Of a stretch of DNA of 64,000 nucleotides, positions 54,627-63,290 are shown in pieces; the first letter of the stretch is position 1; every line of letters begins with the position of its first letter. The stretch comes from Phytophthora hibernalis. Taxonomy: Eukaryota > Oomycota > Peronosporomycetes > Peronosporales > Peronosporaceae. The DNA lies in the NCBI GenBank assembly GCA_012656075.1, contig JAAKBF010000390.1:744001-808000 (forward strand). The letters run 5' to 3'. The notes under the pieces are model-generated. The model did no database searches and was not told the DNA's origin. It was given only the letters and a program-made list of their open reading frames with translations. Both the position numbers and the translations under genes were made by a program.

Positions 54627-56644
54627 ATGGGTTTAAGCGAGCTCAAGCCTGGCAACACCAAGCGAGCTCAGGTGACGGCCATCAAGGCGTTCAAAGCCTT
54701 TGTAAAGGCAGAAAATGTAGAGTTCGACTATGTCAAGCAATGCATTGAAAAGGATGTCACTGGTAAGTGTTTTGTGTCTGTGTTAGATATGTTCGGTATG
54801 TATCTTGCATTTCATGAGGGTAAAAACGGCAAGCCACTTGCCCGGAACACCTCTATGCAGTACTACAGACAAAGTAAGATGTGGCTCTTTGAGGTTTTTC
54901 CTGCGCAACGACAAATTGTCGAAGCAAAGTTGCTTAGCATGGGGAAGACCCTCGAGAGCTTCTGTATGAAGCGAGATGGCAAAGTAGTTAACAAAGCTCC
55001 ACCGTGCTCAAAAACCGATTTAAAAGAATGATGCTGTATTTGTATAAGAATACATGTACCTCTAGTGGTTACCAGGACGCAGCGCTGCTGTGTTTGCTGT
55101 GGTTCCTGTTTGGACGAGCTTCCGATCTGTCGCTCGTCCGCAAGCAGAACCTCTCCGTTGACGCAGCTGACGTGTTCTTCGTGCGCTTCATCCGCATCAA
55201 GACGTCCGAGGAGCAGGGCTTGTCATTGTTCCCGGATGCCGACTTCATCACCTGCCCGCTACACGCTATCGCGGTGGCGCTCATCACTCAGTCGGCTCCG
55301 TCCGTCGCCGTTCTGGACAACTTGCCCGAGATACCGGTCGAAGCTGCCGTCACGCTGTCGCCAGCGACGCCGCTGCTGGAGGTGTTGAACAACCCCAACG
55401 AGTTCGCTGCACTTGACGCCGCGCCTGTCGTTTCTTCCAAGCCCGCTGCTGTTGTCCCGACAATCTACTCGCACGTCAACCGTTTGCTCGATCGCGTCGC
55501 GTGTTCTGCTGGAGTCCTGTCGCCTCTGACATCGCACTCGTTTCGGCGCGGCGGGGCCCAACACGTGAACGCGTGTGATGGCCTCACAAAACGCTGTATC
55601 TTCGACCGTGGTGCCTGGAACATGTCTACGACAAACAAGGGGTTTAATTATATCTTCAACACAAGCAGAGAAGACCACATGGTTAGCAAAGCGCTCAGTG
55701 GACACGACACCACAGCTCGGGTGAAGTCGTTCGACCTGAAGCCGTTCGACACTGAGACACAAGTGATGATTGCAGGTCTCCAGCGCTCACTGTTCACGAC
55801 CTGCTACCAGATGGAGATCTCCAAGTACAACGTAAGTCAGAGAGTGGTCGATGTGCTTACAGCTTACCTCATCTTGCATTACCCCCTGATGAAGAGGCTG
55901 GATGCAGATGCCCTCGCTGTTAGACGTCTGGAGGGGGCGGCGGTGAATGGCGGCGCGTCAGTCGCCGAGCTACTCGCATGGTCTTCACACCTCGCCACCT
56001 GTGGAACCACCAAGCCAAGCCAAGAAGAACAAGCAGCCGCCACGCACAAGGAACAAACCTGCCAGAGCAAGATCATCGACCATCAAAGCAGTGTGATTGA
56101 CCATTTAGTCGCGCACATCAAGCGCCAAGACGAGCGTTTCGACAACCTAGAAGCTATAATGAAGGGATCCCCAGCACAAGACAAGAACAACAAGCGTCAG
56201 CAGGAACCAAGCCAAGAAGAAGAGAAACCCAAGCGTCAACGGACATCGGTGACTTACCTTCATGTGACGTGGTTCGCGTGGTACGCGCAGGAGCCGCTCT
56301 GGATGGCGGATGCCCCGAAGCGGCAGCGATCGAACGCGAAGCTGCTCGTGGGTTTGATGAAGCTCTTCGTTGCCGACGACTTGGTGCTGGACCCTAGCAC
56401 TGCCGGCTACCGCGACCATGTCCTGAAGCTCGGGAAGAAGGCGGAGGCTGCCGTACTGACCTTCCTCAACGCCCGCAAGATCATGTCGCGCGGCTCCACA
56501 GCTATCCGCAAGCACCTCCACGAGCTGTACAAGAAGGGTGAGCTCAACGACAAGATCGCCCAGTACCTTCAGCTTTGCCGTGCTTCTGCCATTCAAGATC
56601 CGGACCGTCAAGATGCCCTTGAGCCTGTAGCAACTGCACTCTAG
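54627..56644 (+). CDS. Crypton tyrosine recombinase (one frame break)
   Basis: The N-terminal 134 residues (54627-55031, MGLSELKPGNTKRAQVTAIK) form a helical core-binding domain. After a -1 slip at 55017-55025 (an AAAA run) the frame 55004-56644 continues for 546 residues. The catalytic motifs are LWFLFGRASDLSLVRKQ (first Arg), SHSFRRGGAQH (HxxR), and a Tyr in KGFNYIFNTS. The C-terminus carries a Lys/Gln-rich coiled coil and a basic KPKRQRTS patch, then a DNA-binding-like domain (RSNAKLLVGLMKLFVADDLV, KKAEAAVLTFLNARKIMSRG). This is the Crypton plan: recombinase plus extra DNA-binding domain, no RT, no TIR. It is in much better shape than the retroelement around it and points the opposite way. 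Confidence 0.75.
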
Positions 56645-57540
56645 ACGACACACCCATGCAAGAAGCATATCAATAGCAATAGCAACCGACAAGATAAGGT
56701 GGCAATATACAACGTTTATTACATGATCAGCACAGCATTAGTCATCCACAATCAATACAACACACAGAGTAAGTCATGGCGACGGCTGGAATCGAACCAG
56801 CAACCTCAGGGCAAGCCCTGCGCTCTCCCAATGAGCTTCGTCGTCGGTGGGTGGATAGGGGCAGGATCCGGTAGACTCATAGCTCGTGCGTGGCTGTGAG
56901 GCCTGTACAGGCAGTACGGTGCGCACGGGCTGTGAGGCCTGTACGGCCTGAGAGGGTAGGCGACTTGCGCACTTCGGCTGAAAAAGGAGAGTGAGAACGA
57001 ACAAATTCTGTCGGCGAGGGCTCAGCACGACAGCCACTAACTCGCCGCGTGTCTATTTACTCTATAGTTGGCGTTCTTCTATTGGCAGATAATTTAACCA
57101 ATAGGATTGAGAACAAGTGGCCGACTCTGCCTTAATAGTGGCCCCCACCCGGGGATCGGCCTTCATTGTTGAATTTGACGGCTGGAGAGCACATGGCTCC
57201 CGAGCCAAATTTGTATGAAAAAGAAAAGGGCTGATTTCTCAGCGTACAGGCCGTTTCAGGCCATTTCCTTGCGCCTATAAACAAGGCTAAAGCCCACGTT
57301 GACCATCCCGAATCCCATCCGATCTGATTCGCCTACCCCTTGTAGTACCGTAACATGCCATCTACGTCTGTTTAGTGTGTAGAACGCATCGTACCATTTT
57401 ACGGGTACAGGTCCGATAGGTCCTCTGGTCGGATATTTTATGGTATGGTGGACTCTGAGGCACACGCCAATTGTGTCAGGAACTCCACCTTCGACACGTC
57501 TACCCGTTCTCAACACAAGCTGGGGCTGGGGCTGTCAACC
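56645..57540. other. Crypton 3' flank, tRNA-like and tandem motifs
   Basis: Apart from the tRNA-like sequence, GGCTGTGAGGCCTGTAC occurs twice (near 56893 and 56928). The rest shows no supported gene. The Crypton's outer limit cannot be fixed because Cryptons leave only very short direct repeats. Confidence 0.35.
56777..56845 (-). tRNA. tRNA-like sequence (pseudo-tRNA or SINE head)
   Basis: On the minus strand there is an A-box-like D arm (GCTCATTGGGAGAGC), a perfect B box (GGTTCGATTCC) within a 5-bp T stem, and an acceptor stem GACGACG/CGTCGCC with six of seven pairs. The anticodon arm CAGGGCTTGCCCTG is three bases too short for a 7-nt loop, so it is not a functional tRNA as it stands. It could be a pseudo-tRNA, a SINE head, or a tRNA damaged by sequence error. 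Confidence 0.4.
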
Positions 57541-57579
57541 AATTCATCGGCTGGTGCTCAGAGCACCAGCCGATGAATT
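57541..57579. repeat. Perfect 19-bp palindrome with 1-nt spacer
   Basis: AATTCATCGGCTGGTGCTC (57541-57559), then A, then its exact reverse complement (57561-57579). The stop codon of the gag-like ORF (57558) falls inside it, so the ORF is cut off at this joint. Confidence 0.95.
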
Positions 57580-58733
57580 GTATCACGGTCGGGTTCTCCG
57601 CCATATGCAAACTTCCCAATAAACCGAACGGCTGACTGAATAACATCTCCTGTTTCTTCGTTGTAGAAATTGCGATAGAATTGGCGAAGGTTGGCTAGCG
57701 CATCCGTTAATTCCGTGTAGGAAGGCGTTTTGCTGGCTGGTGGGATGCAGTTCTTTCGAGAAAAATCGGCCATATTTGACCCCGCATCCGATCCATCAAG
57801 CATTATGGCTCGCGTGACTCTCGCGAAGTGCATTACCGATAGACCGCGAATCTTGAATCCGAAATCGTACGTACCCCGCAGTACAGGTGGCGCCCCTAGG
57901 AGGTAATCACGAGCATGCTGTTCATACTCAAGAATACATTGGGGGTCCTTACCTTGGCGATCAGGATGGTCAATAGCATCGTGGATTTGCCTCTCGATTG
58001 CAGTCGGGTGAAACGTTTTGGCTGTTCGTGCGCGACCCTCGTCGATCGTGTCGCGTGCCAGCACTGCGTCGTCCACGTGTGCCTTGTCCATCGGAAGCTT
58101 TTGACGCTGTACTACCAACTTGTCTCCCACTTCGCTGCCTTCCGCAAATGAAGATCTCATGGGCAACTCACCATCAGACTTGTTGCTCGACATGTCGCTG
58201 GATTGTTTCTGTCGCTTCGGTGGACGCCCTTCGCAGCTGCTGCTCGTGGTTTTGCGCTTCGATGCTTTGGACCGGATAGATTCTTGTGGTACCACGAAGA
58301 TACTGGAGTTCTTTTTGGCCTTCCGCTTCATTGAGCAGTCCAGCACGTGCTGACGTGGGACGGACACGATTGCGAGCGTGTCGAGCCGAATAACCGGTAC
58401 ATGCGTTTCTGGTTCAAATGGCATAGTCAACTCGTGTGCTGCTTTTGCGGATAGTCCTGAGCGACTCTTGGCGCATAACGCGCGAACATCGATCAATTTA
58501 TCTCGTAGCTCGGCAGCATTAAGGGCAGCTGAGTTCGTGCCGGCTTCCACTTGAAGAACGTAATCTACCCATTCCACATTGATTACGTTGGTCGGCTGGC
58601 ACAACGCGATCTTGCTCACCCCGTTTGAATGCCGAAAATGAAGTCTGGAATCAGTGTCGGACATTCTATAGCCCATCACTGTCGCGTAGGACCATGCATC
58701 CATTTCTAAACCGTCAGGTTGTATGAACGCCAC
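57558..58733 (-). CDS. Gag-like ORF of the nested retroelement
   Basis: An uninterrupted 391-residue ORF. The N-terminal half is mixed; the middle is basic with a bipartite NLS-like SKRKTTSSSCEGRPPKRQKQ; the C-terminal half is helical (HDAIDHPDRQGKDPQCILEY, TELTDALANLRQFYRNFYNE). No zinc knuckle is present. Its position upstream of the RT and on the same strand, with the Crypton between, makes it the likely ORF1 (gag) of the Ngaro/DIRS-type element. Its 3' end is defined by a perfect palindrome and may be truncated. Family assignment is by context and general appearance. Confidence 0.5.
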   Translation of the reverse strand: MAFIQPDGLEMDAWSYATVMGYRMSDTDSRLHFRHSNGVSKIALCQPTNVINVEWVDYVLQVEAGTNSAALNAAELRDKLIDVRALCAKSRSGLSAKAAHELTMPFEPETHVPVIRLDTLAIVSVPRQHVLDCSMKRKAKKNSSIFVVPQESIRSKASKRKTTSSSCEGRPPKRQKQSSDMSSNKSDGELPMRSSFAEGSEVGDKLVVQRQKLPMDKAHVDDAVLARDTIDEGRARTAKTFHPTAIERQIHDAIDHPDRQGKDPQCILEYEQHARDYLLGAPPVLRGTYDFGFKIRGLSVMHFARVTRAIMLDGSDAGSNMADFSRKNCIPPASKTPSYTELTDALANLRQFYRNFYNEETGDVIQSAVRFIGKFAYGGEPDRDTIHRLVL

Positions 58734-58955
58734 GGGAAAGCCGACAAACGTTCCCGGTCAAAACATGCACTCGTCGTTGCTCACGAGGCGATGGCGAATG
58801 CTCCTTGCGTCGTTGGGTCAGAGAAATCCTCATCCGCTCCGTCGGGGTCGATTAAAGTAATATGCACCTTCGCCCTATCGATTTGAACGATCCATACGTA
58901 GTGGAACTCATTCAACGCGGGAACTTGTGGCGGACCTAGGACGCTAGTGAACCCA
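58734..58955. other. Upstream region of the gag-like ORF
   Basis: No separate gene seen. It may hold the retroelement's promoter or split terminal repeat, but no motif could be identified. Confidence 0.25.
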
Positions 58956-59305
58956 CCGTGACATATGTGGAGGACATTAGACAGCTTGTTCGAGCGAGGA
59001 AGTCTAGCGATTAGCTGCGAGCGAGAAAATTCGCCAGTGAGAAGCTATCTGCCGAATGACTAAGAAGCTTGGCTAAACGTCTATCCTTCTGCAACGATCT
59101 ATGCGCCTTGGGAAAGGAGACTTGCCGTTCCGTGACAGACGTGGAGGACATTAGACAGCTTGTTCGAGCGAGGAAGTCTAGCGATTAGCTGCGAGCGAGA
59201 AAATTCGCCAGTGAGAAGCTATCTGCCGAATAACTAAGAAGCTTGGCTAAACGTCTATCCTTCTGCAACGATCTCAGCGACTTGGGAAAGGAGACTTGCC
59301 GTTCG
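58956..59305 (+). repeat. Tandem direct duplication, two units of about 175 bp
   Basis: Unit 1 is 58956-59129 and unit 2 is 59130-59305. Both contain GTGGAGGACATTAGACAGCT and run to GGAGACTTGCCGTT, and they differ at only a few bases. Unit 2 leads directly into the left arm of the next inverted repeat. Confidence 0.85.
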
Positions 59306-59625
59306 GAAAACCAGATATCCTTACGAATATCTTGCACTTCTTCTTCTTCGCGCCAATGACTTGGCGGGCAAAGTGTTCTAGTAAGCCATGTATCCGAGTT
59401 GAACACCCAGAGGCTGTACCAACTTTGAGTGATGATAACAACGAGTTACAAAGAACTCCACACTTTTCACATCAAGAAACGCTTCATCTTCAGAAACAGT
59501 CGTGGACTTTGCATGCATGGCTTACTAGAACACTTTGCCCGCCAAGTCATTGGTGCGAAGAAGAAGAACTGGAAGATATTCGTAATGATATCTGGTTTTC
59601 CGAACGGCAAGTCTCCCAAGGCGCT
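59281..59625. repeat. Inverted repeat with arms of about 110 bp
   Basis: The arms 59281-59390 and 59516-59625 are reverse complements with few mismatches, separated by 125 bp. Both encode (on opposite strands) the segment GLLEHFARQVIGAKKK, the same sequence found before the zinc knuckle in the 23.2-kb element. Confidence 0.8.
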
Positions 59626-59675
59626 GAGACAGTAAATGGTGTTACTCAATCAATTGTCGGATCAACACCACGAAA

Positions 59676-60011
59676 ATGATCTTGAACATTGAGGATAAAA
59701 TGGAACGAGCAAAACATGAGAATGACCATGTACCCATGCGAGCGAAGACGTTGCTTGCCGCTATCAGTAAACAGAGTACGATCGAAAAAGTGGGCTCCGC
59801 CCACAAGGCAGTTTTCGATGAACCAAAGTGTCCAAACTGTGCTCTTGTTGTTGCACCTGCAGGCAGTGATATCATCAGCGGTAAATTCGTTATAGGGTCC
59901 TGCCCTGCCGCATTGTTACAAGCATTTATACGAGCTGTACATGTATACGTTGCGGGGGCCCGCTCGCTGCAATGGTGTAGTGATTGTGTAATGCATGGGT
60001 CGTATAGGTAG
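59676..60011 (+). CDS. Zinc-knuckle-like ORF in the right terminal repeat
   Basis: An open frame of 111 residues (MILNIEDKMERAKHENDHVP...) includes KCPNCALVVAPAGSDIISGKF, whose CPxxx...PAGxDIISG pattern recurs, in part, at the left terminal repeat. The preceding inverted repeat encodes the GLLEHFARQVIGAKKK segment. I take it as the remains of the MULE-family protein, broken by rearrangement; no catalytic domain is visible. Confidence 0.4.
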   Translation: MILNIEDKMERAKHENDHVPMRAKTLLAAISKQSTIEKVGSAHKAVFDEPKCPNCALVVAPAGSDIISGKFVIGSCPAALLQAFIRAVHVYVAGARSLQWCSDCVMHGSYR

Positions 60012-60099
60012 ATGTATTACTTCATTAAGTTTACCTTGACGCCTTTGGGGCTCATTTTGATAACGTGTGATGGATTTGGGGCCTTTTTGATAATGATCC
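59825..60099 (-). repeat. Right terminal inverted repeat of the giant element
   Basis: Inverted copy of 51197-51500. The match is interrupted by short indels. Confidence 0.75.
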
Positions 60100-60170
60100 T
60101 TCCATCTTTTGCTTCCCAACACGCAGGCGCAAGCGACGACGGACCATGGACACGCGCTCGCGGCAAATTA

Positions 60171-60587
60171 GGCCCGTTCTTAACCGGGATCGCGATCCGA
60201 AGGGATTGAAAGCTGGCCTGGGATTGCGATCCGGTCATTCCTAACCGGATCGCGACCTGACTCACAGAGCGCAGTGAAGTAAGCAAAAGCTATTAAGAAA
60301 TAAGATTTTATCAATTTTTATTTTAGATTGCTCTCTGCAGCATCAATATATATGTAAAATATGCTAAAAAATCAGAATGTAGCGCGCGGGATGTAGTACC
60401 CTACTGTAGCTTCCTATCATGCACCTCTGTATGCAAGTTACCCCGCTGCTGCTTTCAAGCCGCCTCGCGATCCGGCGATCCAACTAAGCTGGAGATCCGA
60501 AATTAGCTACACATTCGGAAATAAGAGGGAGTCGATTGACCAATCACGGCTCGAGGTTTCGATCGCGATCCTGATTAAGAACGGTCC
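60171..60587. mobile_element. MITE with TTA target duplication (PIF/Harbinger-like)
   Basis: The ends GGCCCGTTCTTAACCGGGAT and their imperfect reverse complement (ATCCTGATTAAGAACGGTCC) form TIRs of about 35 bp. TTA flanks both sides (60168-60170 and 60588-60590). Length 417 bp, no ORF. A 3-bp TTA/TAA duplication is characteristic of PIF/Harbinger elements. Confidence 0.65.
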
Positions 60588-60590
60588 TTA

Positions 60591-61270
60591 GATCAGCTGT
60601 CGGTGCTGGCAGATGCGTCGCACCGGGACGAGTTCGTGGTGGCGCGGAACGTGCTGAGACATCGGATGACCTTTCAAGACTGGGCAGGCAGCACCTGATA
60701 GCCTTTGCGGCGCGCAGGAAGGACTGAGGCACGAGATGCACTGAGGCGCCGAAGGACTATGAGGGGCACGACGGTCAACTACTACCACCGTTTGTGGCGC
60801 ACTGGACGGCCAAAGGTGGAAGTGGGCAAGGAAGATAGACAAGATCGCGGCGCGTGCGATGTCTCACCCGACCGACGGCAGCAGGACAGCTGAATCCTGC
60901 GACAGAACAGCTACTGTGTCTCGCGTGGAAAGCGCGACGAGCACAATCAGCTCCATTTCGAGCTGGAACGCGTATGTGCAGGTACCACGGGGCTCGTGCG
61001 AATTATCGCACTGCTAGATCTTCTGTCTACAGCCTGGTAGATGCTTTCAGCGGTGGTGATACTGTTGGAAGCCATATAAATGAATACACGCATTTTTTGG
61101 TCGTTGCTGCTCACGAGCAGCATGCTGTCGACGTAAGCTTTTGTTGCGAGGATAAGTAGAGGTGATGTGACTGTATAGCGTTAGGATATCCTTCATCTGA
61201 GTAGGGTCCGTGTGCTATGATGCCGCTAATGTTGGCCGACGCAGCAAACTTAAAGCTCTACAATATACCC
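60591..61270. other. No gene recognised
   Basis: GC-richer DNA with short ORFs on both strands and frequent stops. It may be decayed coding sequence (plus strand, around 60600-60960), but no motif can be named. Confidence 0.3.
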
Positions 61271-61273
61271 TCT

Positions 61274-61975
61274 TCAACCAACAAATAACTCAAAAACTAC
61301 CTGTAGTTGGACTTCGCTCGCGTCGTGAATGCGCCACGATGCTTCGTTGAATCTGTGACCGATATAAGCCAACAAACAGGCCGCTCTCATGACCGCTGGC
61401 TTGTGGTCACACTGTGACTCACAGCGAATTCCGAGCGGATCGGAAGCAACCTTCGTATCTGGCTCATAAGGCCGTGGAACGAAGTGCAAGCCACACTTCG
61501 TGGAGAGTGGCAAGGGGCCGTATCTGACTGAGTAGGAAGCTCATATGCAGAGATTTTCATTTACGACTTACGCTTAGGACAATTTCATGCTTAAAAATTA
61601 TGTCGAGCGTGCTTTACTCTATTTGCATGCAGTCGTGGAGTCTATATAATTGAAATTCTACTTGTCAGATCTAAAGACTGCACTCAACAACATCAAACAT
61701 CCATGCGACGACTTCTTGGATGCGCTTCCCGCTTGTAGGGTGTCATTTTTTCCGCTGAAATCTAGAACCGACTGGATTTTATAGCAGGCTGCTCGGAGGC
61801 CCGCTTGTTTGGGGTAACAGTGACCTCCCAGCGGATCGGAAGCAGCAATCGTATCCGACTCATCCATCCGTGGAATGCAGTGCACGCCACACTTCTTGGA
61901 GGGTGACAAAGTGCCATATCTGGTCGAGGAGAGTGTTGGCCGTTTACAACTTACCCATACGACAATTAAAGGCAT
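61274..61975 (-). CDS. Two tandem related ORF fragments with a KCGxHxxPR motif
   Basis: ORFs 61274-61513 and 61658-61975 share the pattern (L/P)S(T/K)KCG(L/V)H-x2-PR-x2-E-x-DT-x2-ASDPLG-x3-C, followed about ten residues later by LRAAC or MRAAC. They look like duplicated copies of one coding segment about 420 bp apart. The conserved Cys/His/Cys set suggests a small zinc-binding unit, but I do not recognise it. Both copies may be exons or decayed repeats. Confidence 0.35.
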
Positions 61976-62072
61976 TTTTGAAAAGGAGACCGAGCGTACT
62001 CTAGTAGTCGAAATACAGGGAAGCGAGTGAAAGCTAAGGGACGCATGTAATACCTGAAATGCTTATGGAGCA

Positions 62073-62720
62073 GTGGAATATGCGAGGGCATATGTAAGTA
62101 ACGCTGAACCTGACACTGCTAAATTTAGAAACGTTATTACGAAAGCGGTAAAGCGTTGTGACCATACCTTGCCTCATCATGTCATATTAAGGCGTATTGA
62201 TAATGCTACCATATCAATACGAGAAATAAAAAGCTCAGAAGCTTATTTTTATTCTATTAAGAGAGCTTCCTATGCACGGTAAGTCGAGAACAGTAACTCG
62301 AGTAAAAGTGTTGCGCCATAACTTGCGGCGCTACCGAGTAGATACGCGTGGGCTACAAGACCAATACACTGTAAGTCGAGAACAGTAACTCGAGTAAAAG
62401 TGCTGCGCCATAACTTGCGGTGCTACCGAGTAGATACGCGTAGGCTACAAGACATTGATGATTTTGCTGACACTATACGACAAACAACCGCCAGAATCGA
62501 GCCTGCCAAACGCGCGTACATGGATATACCTTTGACAGATCTTTTGATTTTATGGCTTTTGCTACATTTGTGCAGGATGATGTGGCTGTTGAAAAGGTTT
62601 TAGCCCTCAAAGACTCCAGTGGCTTCTGGAAGAGAACAGATGGAGAAGAATACATCAAGCGGCGTGCAAAGCCACACGTCACGAGAATGTCACCATGGAT
62701 TTTTCCTGACGTAAAACCCT
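62073..62720 (+). CDS. Unknown AT-rich coding remnants
   Basis: Open segments in changing frames: EYARAYVSNAEPDTAKFRNV to ...KRASYAR (62073-62282), RHNLRCYRVDTRRLQDIDDF (62405 on), and a third-frame stretch VLALKDSSGFWKRTDGEEYI ending IFPDVKP then a stop near 62720. Composition and codon use (A/T-ending) differ from genes in the first 20 kb. The origin is unknown. Confidence 0.3.
62279..62453 (+). repeat. Tandem duplication, 92-bp period
   Basis: GTAAGTCGAGAACAGTAACT starts at 62279 and again at 62371. The two units differ at four to five positions and lie inside coding-like sequence. Confidence 0.9.
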
Positions 62721-63290
62721 AACTTTTGATATGCGGAGACTTTTCTTCACGTTCCTTGTCGAGATTTGAGCACACTGCCGCATATAGATGATGGATGCAT
62801 AACTGAGTTATTAAATGAGAAACAGAAAACAAATGGAAACGATCTGAGGGTAGAATCGAATGCAAAGATAATTCGACAGTATAATCTTGAGCTTCTAAAA
62901 GGTTCGAAGTCTTCCCATTCGTGCACGCACACGCAGAATATGGGTTTGTAGAAGGCAGAGGAACTATTGATGGTGGACATCTAACATATTCGCTAGATAT
63001 ACCTCGAAAGGAAACGACTATAATGGAATGGCTCCAAAGCATGCGTATTAAACAGAGGACATACACAAGGCAAGAACGTTCATGAAGACCTGTGTTAAGC
63101 CATTCATGAAAGAGAAGCGTGAAATCTCTAGAATTAACGATAATGAAGACAGTACGTATCGCCGGGTAATTGCAGTCGACATGGACACATATGCAACTAC
63201 GTCAGACTCACAATGGGTACACTTTGCTCTTTCAATATCGCAATCTCGCTCTAGATTTAGGACCGAACTTGAGGGTATACTTTGTGATTG
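62721..63290 (+). other. Unknown AT-rich coding remnants, second part
   Basis: Frames with VFPFVHAHAEYGFVEGRGTI (about 62905-62965) and YRRVIAVDMDTYATTSDSQW (about 63160-63220) look coding-like. Stops and frame changes interrupt them. No family recognised. Confidence 0.25.

Larger units (their letters stand above)
51197..60099. mobile_element. Giant MULE-like element carrying a nested Ngaro/DIRS-type retroelement and a Crypton
   Basis: The ends 51197 (GGATCATTATCAAGAAAGG) and 60099 (CCTTTTTGATAATGATCC) are inverted repeats, with homology reaching about 275-300 bp inwards from each end. The flanks 51188-51196 TTCCAGCTT and 60100-60108 TTCCATCTT form a 9-bp direct repeat with one mismatch, the size expected of a MULE target duplication. 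Inside lie a minus-strand RT-RNase H-tyrosine recombinase region (51.67-54.26 kb), a plus-strand Crypton recombinase (54.63-56.64 kb) and a minus-strand gag-like ORF (57.56-58.73 kb), the last probably belonging to the same retroelement. The end sequences resemble the 670-bp element at 23.2 kb. The alternative is two independent end fragments in opposite orientation; the 9-bp match argues against that but does not exclude it. Confidence 0.6.

Noticed and set aside
58956..59305. CRISPR-like repetition
   Set aside because: Only two adjacent copies of a long unit, no spacers; the context is eukaryotic.
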